Positions 13,403 through 25,900 of a stretch of DNA of 64,000 nt are shown in pieces. This stretch comes from Marchantia polymorpha subsp. ruderalis. Lineage: Eukaryota; Streptophyta; Marchantiopsida; Marchantiales; Marchantiaceae. The translations under genes were made by a program, and so were the position numbers. Position 1 is the stretch's first letter. Each line of letters starts with the position of its first letter. The DNA lies in the NCBI GenBank assembly GCA_037833965.1, contig AP031351.1, positions 19,108,501 to 19,172,500 on the forward strand, written 5' to 3'. A model generated the notes under the pieces. The model had not been told where the DNA came from. It saw only the letters and a program-made list of their open reading frames with translations, and ran no database searches.

Positions 13403-13794
13403 AGCCCAAAGAAGGAGAATGAAGAAGAGAAGTGGAAATATTTTCTTCGAAAGATTGGGGAGGTGCGAGAGGAAGTTTTACATGGCGCTCTGCTCCTTAT
13501 AGCCCCGCTCCTCCCTCCTCTCCCCGGTCTCGGACCTGACGCATCCGCATCAGCATGCCATCCATCCACCCCGCGCACATGACCATGCACATGCCATCGC
13601 TTATGATCATCCAGAGAGTGCTGCGCAAGCCACCTAACATTACCATGCCTGCTTCTCCCGACACAACTTACCACCTACGTCTACGCCTCCAACGGCTGAT
13701 CGGTTCGAACCACTCGATGCTCGCCCATCTCCCAGCGCCGTCCGATCGATCATGATATACATACTGTTCCGATTTTAAAAGTCAGTTTTTAGCA

Positions 13795-13942
13795 CTTCTT
13801 ACGTCGATACCCCTCGCGTCGACCGTTGGATCTTGCCATCTGATAACATATTTAGAGTTTTCCGGCTTATTTTTCAAACAAAAACATATTCATTTTTACG
13901 TCGACGCGCACCCCTTCGGCCGTTAGATCTCGCATCCGACGA
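13795..13942. repeat. Imperfect direct duplication with CCGTT(G/A)GATCT core
   Basis: Two related blocks lie about 95 bp apart, at 13795-13843 and 13892-13942. Each starts T..TTACGTCGA, continues through ACCCCT.., and has a core of CGTTGGATCT or CGTTAGATCT followed by GCATC or CCATC and a GA-ending tail. The spacer is AT-rich. The pair may be a local duplication of regulatory sequence or the eroded end of a small element. Confidence 0.55.
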
Positions 13943-14370
13943 CGACCCTACGCCTTCCCCATTCCGAACGCACTCCGGGGCGCGACCGTCGGGTAAAGGT
14001 CTCTCTGTCCCGCAGGCCCGAGCCCACTTAACTAATCCCGCTATCGGAGACCGCCATGTCCGAGATTTTTGCTTATTCTACGGATCATGCAACGGACTCC
14101 GAGCTTTTTTTATTATCCGGATGCACGAAAAAGTTCTGGGATCCAAAGGAGAGCCCACCTTCGTGACGGCTGTTTGTGATATTCAACGATCTGCATTCAG
14201 TGAGCGCGGAGATCTGGTCAAATGCGCTAAAATAGGGGGACGCCTCCTTCCTCCGCTGGGCTCACTTCGTCCTGTTTCCGCGAATCCGAAGCTTCTGAGG
14301 TCCCGGGGAACCAGTCACACCCTTACAGGCAGTCTGTACATCAGTTAGACTTTCTCTCCTAATTTACCCT

Positions 14371-17300
14371 CGGAGATGTCTCGGAACGCAGGACCCCGTG
14401 GTCCGCAAGACTTGTTCTAGCACGTTCCCTGCGTGTCAGGTTTCCTCGACCCTCCGTCCCTCCCGACTGCAGGTGCACTCACATGCAACAATCTATCCGG
14501 TTTTCAGCCGTGTCCTTTTGTCTTATCGGCAGCTTCCATCCATACTTTGTTACTGCAGAACTCCTTCGCATATCCTGGAAACAACCGGGGATTTTCTGAA
14601 GAAACAAGACATTGAAAATACGAGAAGTTGGACCTGTGAAACAAAATTACTGTTCTCATGCGCATTGAAATCAAAATCTGCGATTTCGAGAGTCTAGTCA
14701 AATGAGCCATGGATAGATCGTATGACCAAGTTTGGACCCTGGTCTGAAAGACTTTGTGAATCGTCCTAACGAGGTGGAACGGAGCACAAAGATGTATCAA
14801 GTTCAGTTGCTGTTGCTAGGCACACAGCCAAGTACATTTTCACGCTTTTTCATGTGCAGTTTATGTCAACAATTTTTATCGATTAAATTTTTACGGATCA
14901 TTCAAACATGGAGGATTGACTGGGTTGCAGAAGCTTTTATAATTACAAACCAAATTTCACTTGAATCCAACCACAGGAGTGCGAGTTTCGTGCCACCAGA
15001 AGAAATCTTGTTCCGTGCACTCAGAGTTTCAAAACAAATGTATAAACATTGTGTCTCTTCAATAAGATACAGGGTCGTATTATCTAATCAAATATGATTA
15101 TGTGTTTACTGAACGTAGTCTAAGATTAAGTTCAAATTTCATTTTTGGTTTTATCATGATCATATTTCATATATCTTCATCGTCTTTATATCATCAAAGA
15201 AAAAATTATGAAGGCTGGATATCTATTAAATTGAACTGGCTATAATGATCTATAAGATGAAACATAAACAATATATCTTTTTATTAGATTATGACATTTA
15301 TTTTTATTTTTATATCTTTATTCATTTTTAAGTTAAAAATATGTGACTATTATACATATTGTCACGTTCTCAATCCCTACTGAGTTGGACGATTGATGTT
15401 TTAAAATCTTATTTAAAAATATTGTTCATGAAATTATAAGCAAACAACCATCGAATTTATTTCTCAATTTTAAGCTTTAGAACAGTTCAGAACTTTTCTT
15501 TCTTATCCTGCTTTTACATATGGATATTCATTAAATGTAAGCAGAAGGAGATTGACATAATGTCCTCAATTACTTCTTAGTATACTTTTAAGTCAATCAT
15601 ATAATTTTTATTATTTTATTATAATTATAATTTTTAATCTTTATGTGCAGCTTCATGAACTACTCTGATTTTTTGTTTTTTTCCTCTCTAATATCAAGGT
15701 TGAGAGAATAAATTCAAAGGATTTGATCAACGAAAAATACTTTTTTCATTAAAATTAATCATTATATGCTTATGTAAAAATATTTGTGCAAAATATTTGT
15801 TGAAGAATTTATTATTATTTTCCACAAAAAACTAGAGATTCACCTGATGATCCATTGATTGATTAAATATAATTTCAATTTATTTTGCTTCATTTTCATA
15901 GTTTGATGCAAATACATTATAAAGAATTTGGAAATTATACCTTAAAACTATACTGTTTTAAAGATAAAATATTGTAATATATATGTATTTTTTCCTTGAA
16001 ATTGAGCATATTCAGCGTATCCAATTATCTTATTATAAATGATGTAAGAGGAGAATAAGATATTAAGCGTTACATATTATAACGAAGAGACACAACTCTT
16101 TTGGTTGAGGTTCATTTAGTTTGTTGAAGAACATGACCGTTCTCAAAAGTCCAGTTAGAACTTCGGACGCCAAATTAAGTTTACATTTTTCCTCAGTCTA
16201 AATTTGTTACACTGAATATGACCTCGGCCAAAAGTTCCAAGTCGCAATTAAAATATCATATGAGAACTAAACATGAAAAGTGGATAACAAGCACACCAAA
16301 AGCGACCGAATCATGCAAGACTCTCATACTACAAAACCATGGAATAAGACAACACTTACTAAAGGAACTCTATCGTCACCTTATCGAATTCTGCAAACTT
16401 CTGAAGGTATGTTAAACCTCACGAAACAACTGCAAGACAACTCAAACTCGTCCCACCTTAGATCCCGAATGCGAAGATAGTGAGAGTGATATTGGCACAA
16501 TAGGCTAAATCACCACCTTCAAGATGTGAGAGTAGAAAACTCAACTTGGATAGCATCCTTAGATCTCTAGGGGACTAACTGTGGGCCACAAGGAGAGCCA
16601 AAAACGAAACCACACTCGCATGGTGATCATGTACAGATTGGTGGCCTCCAACTCATGACGGTTCCAAAGCTACCACCTTGATATCCGAAGATGTACCTTA
16701 ATTAGAAGCAATGATGCTTTTCACATGTTCGAATTGCTCTCGACTCAATTAATAGAATGGTTTGGTAGGAGGATATTCCAGTTTCCGACTTTTGGACTGG
16801 TTCTGGAGCTCAACTGATATTGTTTTTGGTCAGGACAATATTCCAAACCCAGGCTTCCCTAAGGTTGGAACTTGAGACCCCAAAATGTAACATGCACGGT
16901 TAGTCAAGGTGATACCAAGAGACTTGCACGTATGGACAACATGGTAGTATTTTGCATGGAAGAAACCAGTTGCATTCTTTGTATTGGACAAAACCGAACC
17001 TACTTCACGCAAACGCAGGTAACTGCCAGATCGACCAGATCGACACTACACATGGGTGGCCATAAAGGATAGCATCATAAGTTTTTCTCATTGTCCACCG
17101 GAGCAAGGTAAATTTGGAATTAGAGGGAAAGTACCTCACAGTAGTGGGGATCTTGTCCTTCGAATACGAGAGCCGGGGCTACCAAATGTTATACAGTATT
17201 CAGCTTAGTATACCAGTTTCGAGCACAGACTGGTGACACCGTCCTGATGCTTGATCTGGTATTGCCGCGACCAACTCTAGGTCTTCCAATTCTAGCCCTT

Positions 17301-20300
17301 TGACGTCCCCGACCTTAGGACGGGGATGCGCTCTTCACCCGTGAGCCGACTGAGGGAAGACAATCGGCTGCTCTGTACTAGAGGTTGCCGCTCTTGTACC
17401 ACATGTGAAGTTTTGGTTTTTACCGTCGAAAAAGGAAAGAAGAGAAGTGTATCTCTTGCTACATGTTGATGTCCATATCTTACAGGTGAATCGAGTATGA
17501 CTAGGATTATATTGTTTTCACACGATGTGCTGTTGATAATGTATGCAACTCATTAAATGTACTTGTCGAAAACCATTACCATTACTTGTCGAAAACGCTT
17601 GAGCATGTGTCTTCTTGCGAACTCATCTCAAACACCATAAGGCCGAATACGAATACTATTGGTGGAAAGCTTCAGGACGACATAATGAGACACTATATAT
17701 GATACCCTGTCTTGTCATGACCCTCAAAGGATCTAAGGACGTAGCGAAGGTTCATCTTCGTCACTAACCCTTGGATCGGAAATACAGACAAGTCACCAAA
17801 ATGCTCCTATGCATGTTTTCGATAGCTGAATTGCATGCACTGGTCTGAAGTAGGTCTTTGGCGCAACTGCGACTTAAACTTAGCTAGTCACAACTATGTT
17901 CATTATCACATCTGGATGAATGCTTCCTCGTTGTACCTTTGCTGAGTCATTGAGGTGATCCATGTCCATGCTTGCGAACACATCACTCGTTGTCACATTC
18001 ATATGACACATCACCGATGATATTATGAGAAGTAATAGTTATCCTCAAACCAAATTCACATATTGTGTAGTAAGTTGTAACGCACTTGCACTTTCTCTTC
18101 AAAAATACTTGTCACATCACAAACACATCCCCCAGTATAGTTTTTAGAAAGATAACTTTTTTTTTATAAGTCTCACATGACCATAATTGCTAGAGGACGT
18201 GAACTTTGAGGTGTCACACTTCTATCGGCCACAATGCTTAAATTTATTCTCAGTTCTCTCTTTACTTTCTTCCCTTTTTTTCCTTAGGCCTTTGTTTGTG
18301 AGAATTATATTTTATGATCTCTTTGTTTTGGTAACAAAGTAAAGAGCTATGGCTATGCAACATGTGGATCTGTGATATACTCCCAATCAGAGAAAATCGT
18401 GTTTTTGAGACCAACAAACTGATAGAGTCTTTTCTACAGTCATTGTCAAGAATATCATGCGCACAATAATAACCAGTCAATTTGTGTCAAGAAAAAATAA
18501 ATTTCCAAAGTGGTTGTATCGTGTTATGTTGTGTCATCATCATCACACGCACTTCTCAAAGTAAATTATTTTTATATGATTCTATGGTCCAAACTGTTTG
18601 CATCGTTGCAAGAAAACACAATTTATCAAATGCCGTCAATTTGCAAATTATCACACGACATAACGTGCAAGTATTTTCATAGTGAATTCTTTGCATTAAA
18701 AAAATTTATTTTTAACCGCATAACATCTTTGGACTTAATGTTAACTCGAGACTTGATTTAATACTAACAAAAGTGAATAGACTAGTAACAATATCTTCAT
18801 CAAACTCATACAATTTGATCTTAGTTTTACATAACATTTGTTTAGAAAAATCAAACTTTCTATTTTCTCACATAAGCACTTTCATAAATCTCTATTATTA
18901 TCCTACTTCCTAGAATCAGCCATAGGATATCCAATCCTAGCAATTTTTTTTTATCTCATTCAGGTATTTTTTCATTAGAATGAGTAAATCCTTTCATTCT
19001 TATTTCCGTGATTACACATTAAATCTCTTCACCCTTAATTCTTTACGGACAATATGTTTAATTTAGCTGTAAGTGTTTCATTCCTTTTAACAACATAAAT
19101 CATCAACTTAGTTCTTAGACATTTGTGACCTCAAGCTGTCTGGAGTTAAATTAATTCTTCTGTTTAATTTGTAGCCATGAATTTTCTCTCCAGGATTGAT
19201 ATCATGTCTGAAGTTGTCAAATTTAAACCTTGCATGCAAGGTTGAGTGATTATAATTACTTCATCCTTATTTGCATCATGATATTAGTCTACCACTTTTG
19301 CTCACAATCTAACATCCCACTTACCTTGTCGTGCAAAGGTTTTGGTAGGGTATTTATATCCATCATGACAATATCACTTAGTTTTGGACACACAATGTTA
19401 CTCTCACGCCAAGAAATAAGTGGATCAATTTGGCACGCAACTATTACTCCCACCGATGGCAGCTTTTCAAGGAGTTGACTAAGCATTGTTATAAAACACC
19501 ACCCATTACATCCTAGCTAATAACTGTTATTCATATACTCAAGATATCCACATTTTTCAAATGTTTCGATCTGTCAAACTCTCTACCCACCAGTCTCCTC
19601 CTTGACCAAAGACTCTCCTCTTCTAATCCAGATAGTTGTTCGATCAAGATTCTATATTTTATTCTAAATCTCTTATCCATTAAGTATGTAGCTCTCTATG
19701 TTAAAGAACTCTTAAGATATAAAACTTCGTGTTGTAGACAAGGTGTTTAAATTCCTTAGAAAGGGAATAGGGGAGAACGATAGGTTCGTTCTCTCCTACT
19801 TTTGTCGATGAATACGACTATAAGGCAGGCAATGGGTTTGACACAGGTGGGTGTGTGACAACAGTAGGAAAAAACTCAAATTCGCAGGAAAGTGCGACGA
19901 CTGAACGTGTTGGACAACGTATGCGCCAATGTCGTTATCTACTTCTCACCCAGTCAGGCATGGAAGACTTGCACTTACTTGCCGGCCATAAGTTATGTTA
20001 CAAAGGAAAAGGAGTCGTTAACTCATTGGCCGTGAAATCCAATTCTGCATGAGAATCTTAACAAACATCCAGCTTTAAGATCGAGATGACTGTACATCAC
20101 ATATCCTAATATTATCTTCTTGGATTTTATAATTACTCCTGTGTGACATGTAGGCCACTCCTCTCAGAGAATCCACTTGTCCCTCAAAGCTGGTTAGACA
20201 ACCTTTGTCACAGTAACTTTCCTCTGTATTCAGCAATGAACAAGTGAACACTGTGAACTGTTCGTAGCAGTGCAAGAAAATGCTTCAGCGTCACATGGAC

Positions 20301-20870
20301 AATCAAACAAACACACGTCGGTTCTTATCCTCTATCTATTGAATCAGGGTACAGTGGGATATAACAAATAACAAATCTCCCACGATCAGCTTGAAATTAA
20401 CTACAAGGACAAGATTCAGATGAAATGACCTTTCGATCGGAGGCTTTGCTACTCTTCGAAGAGACCACCAACCAAACAAACCCTTTTGAAAGTCTACACT
20501 ATCACAGAACGACTCATAAAGAAAGTGAAAATGTGATAGCATGATGCCAATGCAACCCTAAAGACCTGCCAAAATTTGAGATGGTTGGAACGAACAATAA
20601 ACTATTCAGTGGTAGTCTTTTCTGGGAGCAAGAAAGACTTCCAGTAGTACATATTATTTCCTCAAGCATATACTTAGTTTTGCATAAATCACCAAGAAAG
20701 TTATAGCAAGAAGGACAGAAAGATCCCATGAAGCGGGACGTGGATGAAACTGGTGGCAGAGTAACACGTGGCTTGGTTCGAATAGCATCACAAAGTAAAT
20801 AGGTCATACTACACCTAGTATATAAAATTTCTAGTTTAAAAATTATGCGCACCACATGACCATTCCGGAT
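14371..20870. other. Long unassigned region, largely AT-rich
   Basis: I found no conserved peptide, RNA gene or transposon landmark here. 15100-16050 and 18000-19300 are strongly AT-rich, while 16200-17900 and 19500-20850 are more balanced but still lack credible coding frames. The longest frames (121 codons at 14732-15097 plus, 113 codons at 20514-20855 minus) are unrecognised and have no splice-consistent neighbours. Unknown lineage-specific transcripts cannot be excluded. Confidence 0.4.
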
Positions 20871-21791
20871 TCACTGTTTTGCAATATTTGTGGGGGATTT
20901 CCATGTGTGATCTACCGAGATTTAAAATTAGTAATACTCACTTATGGATTGACAGAGGAATCTTTTTGAGCAACAAAAGAGAAGCTGAAACTCATGATTA
21001 TCGTATGGAATAAGATATGTTGATCTTTGGATAAATTTAGTGACATAACGAATTCTATAATGCAGAGAGTGAAATCAAATAATTTGGAGAGTCTGGAGAT
21101 CTAGTGATATTTTCTAATTGTGCAAATCCAATCCATTTTTCACGAGCAACATAGTTGAAAGAAGGAGCCATTGTAGCTTTTAATGGATCATTAAAACATT
21201 AAAACATAAAAAAAATCTATGAACTGCGGTATATCTATTTGTATATTTGAAGACGATCGTGAAACTTGTACTCTGAAATTTGTCAGTAAAGTCTAGTTCC
21301 TCTGTATTTTGATGAATTTAAAATACAAAAAACTGATGAATTAATTTTTTTTCTAGTTTTTTCTCATGTAACATTTGTTTTGATTAAAGTAGGCATTAAA
21401 TGATCATCATCATGGTAATTTTTTTTCTTGATAACATCTCAAATCTAATTTTTTTTGGTTTTTAATTTCTGATAACTTTTAAGTTAATTTGATATATATG
21501 ATATACTACTACAAATTTTATTTCATAAAATTTTTTATTTTATAAAATGAATAATTATATGTAGAAAAAATATACAGAGAGATTTCATATCTATGTTTCA
21601 AGTTAGTTTAGTTATAAACCCTAGGGCATAACATTATAAATTTTCTCTTAACAATTTAGTGATTTTATAATAAAGTTAAAATCTATAAATTAAAATAACT
21701 AATTATGAAGATATCTCACAGATTATCTCTGTTCATAACTAAACATGAAGTTATTCTTTACTCTACAATATATTTTAAATTATTTTTATGA

Positions 21792-21826
21792 ATATATATA
21801 TATATATATATATATAGTGTGTGTGG
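21792..21826. repeat. (TA)n microsatellite
   Basis: A run of alternating AT/TA dinucleotides, immediately followed by GTGTGTGTGG. It sits directly next to the left arm of the inverted repeat at 21839-21977. TA-rich DNA is a common landing site for small foldback elements. Confidence 0.9.
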
Positions 21827-21995
21827 TTATTTATCTCTCACTTAGGGTTAATTAGTCATCTCGCTATTATTATTTATTTGGTCGAACACTTTATAGTTAC
21901 TACTGAATCTCCATAACCCTACATTAATCAACAAGAGAACTATGTATAGTAGAGTGACTACTCATTAACCCTAAGTGAATGATAACTAAAGGCTC
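21825..21995. mobile_element. MITE-like foldback element
   Basis: The 14-base arm CACTTAGGGTTAAT at 21839-21852 has an exact reverse complement at 21964-21977. The similarity extends inward (TTAGTCATCTC against GAGTAGTCACTC) and, less well, outward through GGTTAT. The interior of about 110 bp is AT-rich and non-coding. Size and structure fit a miniature inverted-repeat element. Outer ends and a target duplication could not be fixed, so no superfamily is assigned. Confidence 0.55.
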
Positions 21996-24900
21996 CCTCT
22001 ATTTATACATAGATAGACAAGTTATGACGAATGACAAAATCTGAAACTACCTCTGTAATAAACTAATATGACTGTGGGAACGTTATAAGACGTATATAAT
22101 AACTTATCTTGAAAATTACATGTTATACAACTTGACCTAATTCTTCGTGCGATCTGGAAGGAAAAATATAACTAGCAACGCAAAAGTGCCTTAGTGTACA
22201 CATCGTATTACATATGGTAGTGGAGATGTTTAGTCTGTTACACCGTCAATTCGATTGTTGTTTGAGAGAATCCCGTTGACTGAACATACTGAAGAGCATA
22301 CATACAGCCAAAAGTTCCTCCATTGTCTTCATTGATTACTTTACTGAGACGAGTATCTTCGTAGTTTAAAAGCAAGCACATGTAGCATCATGACTGAATT
22401 TATTGGGCCCCATTGCAGGAGGACGATCTTCCTCTTGCCTTTTTTTTCTTGGCTAGAGCGAAGCGTTTCAATGTACTTTCCAAAATCATCATTTTGTTTA
22501 CTCACGTATCTTGCCTTTACCTGTTTTCGAGGTATTTTCGTAATCTTGTAAATTCTTCGGAGGTCCATTCTAAGAAGGGTCCCGTTTTATTTTATTGCAC
22601 TATGCCTCTTCATTGTTAACTTCGTGATAACCGACTTTGGAATGAAACTTAAAAGTTGTTGAAGTACTTCTCTCTCTATGACCTGAAAGCATGCACATAG
22701 ATAATGGGATGCAGTAGCAACGAGTGCAAGTTCGTCCAGTTGAAGAGAGGAGACTGGTCCCTTATATGGCTTGGTAGGAGGACAAATTACCCTTCAAATG
22801 GTACTAAATTATCTCTAGCTATGTTGATTTTTTTCATGCTGTCTTCCCACTCTTGTTACAAAAAATGCATCGAGCGAAATTGGTATCATATTACATTCTT
22901 AAATATATTTGGAATATTACCATGCTAATACTTGATTAACTCTTTGACAGCATACTATTTTAGACAATACTTGATAGATTATGCGACTTGATCGGGTCTT
23001 CCCATCTTTTTTGCTATGTCACTCGTGGACCACGTCTTCAATGATACATTCATCTGGATACCGTGAACATTTTGGCAGATTGTGTTACTTTTGGTCTTTT
23101 ATTTAAAATATGAGCTTATTTTTCTCAACAGCAATACACGAAAGGTAGACGACTCGATAAAGAGGAACGAGGGCTACCCAATTACGACCATCGGATACAA
23201 ACTTCATTTTATCTGTATATTTAAGAGTCATCTTCTAGGCTTGAAATTATAACCTCAATCAACCTGCCAACCTGAAGACACCGATTTTTTCACTTACTAC
23301 AACTTTTGGAATTATTGTGATATACTCGAATGACTTGACTACAGAAATTATTCAATATATATGTAGAGATCTAGGTGAGTCCGCAATTGTTACTACTGTA
23401 AGGGTCTGCCTCTCAAACTCAACGTTACTTGAGGGATGCACGCAGCCACATGACGACATGTTATGAGATAATGAACATTTAAACATACAAATTTTATAGT
23501 TAAAAATTGATCAAGTTCTCCCTGATTGCAAAAGGAAAAACAGTTTGGTTACATAAATGTATTGATACTTACCCTCAAATTATGCCAAAGAAGGTCATTT
23601 CCTCTTTACATGAACGGATTACCAAGTAATATAGCAAAATAATGTGTTAACCACACCAAGACTTCCAAGATGAAACTAAGAAAGGTACCCAAAAACAGTG
23701 GACCCCAACAACATCATAGTGAAAAATATGTGATAGTGCAATTAATATGTATGAGTCATCTACGTTATAAATCTTCAAACTACATCACATAAACAACAGA
23801 AACACGCTAATGATTTCCATGAACAGATAACAATAGCTTAGGAGTTATAACATGTCTAAAAGCAATTGTTGTTTGTTGATCAAACAAAATTGGCATGACA
23901 TTGCATTTAAATATTTTGTAGCAAGCAAAATTGACCACAGTGAACACACACAAACCACGTGTTAGAAACAAGCACACATGAGAAGTCACATTTTATTGCT
24001 CCTAAAAAAGAATGAAAAGCAGATATAACTAGGTCGATTCTAATCTTGCATATGAGAGTTTAATCCGCTCAACTACTTCAATTACACTTCTAACCAAGCC
24101 TAAAGAGTTTCAAATTGTCTCAATTTGAAAACATGATTGCATTCAGCTGGAGATCTAAGGGTTAGGAAAAGGGGAGTATCAAGAATTTTGGAATAAATAA
24201 TACTATAATATTTTATAGTATTATATTTTACGGTATAATATTTTCGAGATTTGACTTTCACAAGTAATACTAAATATAACGTAAAAAATCAATCAAACAA
24301 GCTGGACTGAAAAAGTTTTGTTTTCAGTACATCAATACACTATTAAAAAATAATAATCTCTAGCTTTTCTTTGTGAAAATGTTGATGTCATCATATTTTT
24401 AGTAAAATATGTTGACATCCAATTCGAACAAAGTAAGACTTGTATCTTTTGGCGAGAAGTGATGACACATGTGATATACTGAAAATTGCACTTCCCTAAA
24501 GTAGTTAGTTGTTTTGAGCGGAAGTTAGAAAACAAACGTTAATGAGGAGCAATGGCATCACTTCAATATGCTTTATGAGTTTTTCATGCAATGATCATGT
24601 TTTCTTTGCCTTGCCAGTAAGTATCTTAGTTTGTTAAATATTAGTAGTTTATCCTCTGGTAACATTAGGATGTCAATTTAATCTTTCTTTCTTACTCCTT
24701 GAATCTTGCCTATTGAAAGGCATGTCATGATCGTGTACTCCATTGGTTGCACGCTCATCTTAGTGTCTTCCGAGGTAGACGATGTATCACATATTGTCAA
24801 CAACAAAGACTTGGGCTCCCTCTTATATACAATGCACAACAAAATGAACTTATTACAATGTAAAACAGATGCAGTGAAATGTACTCTCTTTAAGTCCAAA

Positions 24901-25900
24901 TGTGACTTATTATCATAAATCTCAAGTTTGGAAAAATTAGGACAAATACCCACTCTTAGTGCACATCACAACGTCTTATAACAGCAGTTCATCCCTTACT
25001 TCCAAAGTAACAGCATGCAATCTACTCTTTGCAAGTGCCCATATGGTTAACCTTTTTCAGAGGAAATTCTAGAAATCTTGCTTGATATAATGACATCTAC
25101 TTTAGGTATATCTACACTAATGCTTTGGATAAGGTGCACTTCTTAGGTCAATATTATTTGTATTGTTCTGGAAGAAAAATCTCCACTTTTCTGCAAGAAG
25201 ATTACATTTACCATCTGTTGCACAGTCTAGGGTATATATGAAAATTTATTATGATGATCCGAGCCTAGGTTACAATTTTGAGAAATAACACACAATTTGT
25301 AATATATTTTGGTCGTTCGACTGTCTAACAAGAAGATGGGGCCACTACAACATCGCTCGTCCGTCGTGCTATGCAGAGTCGAAAGTAGTCGACAGAAACT
25401 TCGATCGAAGGAACATTCTTATTTTTTGTTACGCTTAGATTCATGGTTTGTGGCCGAAGGGTGGGACCTTTTCAACTATCTTAGTGAGTGGGTCCAGCCA
25501 GGCTGTATTTGTTGCAGATTGGTCTCGGAAAGAACAAAATCGCATCGGGTGAAGGACCAATGTTCATCGTATGACGTCATGACAATAAATATGTACCAAC
25601 TCAATCCTTAGGTCGTGCAAGAACGAGCTACTTATGTTAGTATGTCCTCTTGCATTTGTCCCATGACCACATCAGTCTCCGCTTCCATGGGTGTGAATCA
25701 TCTTGTCATTTGATGTGTATATGATGGTTTTTTCACAAGCTCCGCCTTGCAGTGTCTGCAAAGGTTGACATTATTCAACCTGGTCATTCCCTTCTTACCA
25801 ATCTTTGATGAAAGTTCATGAAACTATATTCGTACTTCGCGATTTCCGGAGAGTAGGTACCCAAGAGTAAATTTCACGCATGGTACTTTTAAATTCTTTT
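21996..25900. other. Unassigned intergenic region
   Basis: Mixed AT-rich and balanced sequence. Open frames of 60-100 codons (for example 25309-25611 plus, 22341-22568 minus) match nothing I know. No RNA gene or retroelement motif was seen on either strand. Confidence 0.4.

Larger units (their letters stand above)
12422..14370. other. GC-richer upstream region of the PI4K-gamma gene
   Basis: This stretch lies 5' of the kinase start codon and probably holds its leader and promoter. It contains a short GAA run near 12842-12860, a long CT tract at 13381-13402 (GA on the sense strand of the gene) and a direct duplication at 13795-13942. Open frames of 100-176 codons on the plus strand (13052-13582, 13833-14348) are Ser/Pro/Arg-rich, cross the simple repeat and look like chance frames. 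No second gene is recognised. Confidence 0.45.

Noticed and set aside
13690..13735. tRNA-like GGTTCGAACC word
   Set aside because: No acceptor stem, anticodon arm or A-box could be placed around it.
13052..14348. Plus-strand frames of 176 and 171 codons upstream of the kinase gene
   Set aside because: The first is translated through the (TC)11 tract, and neither has recognisable motifs or splice partners. GC-rich chance frames are the simpler reading.
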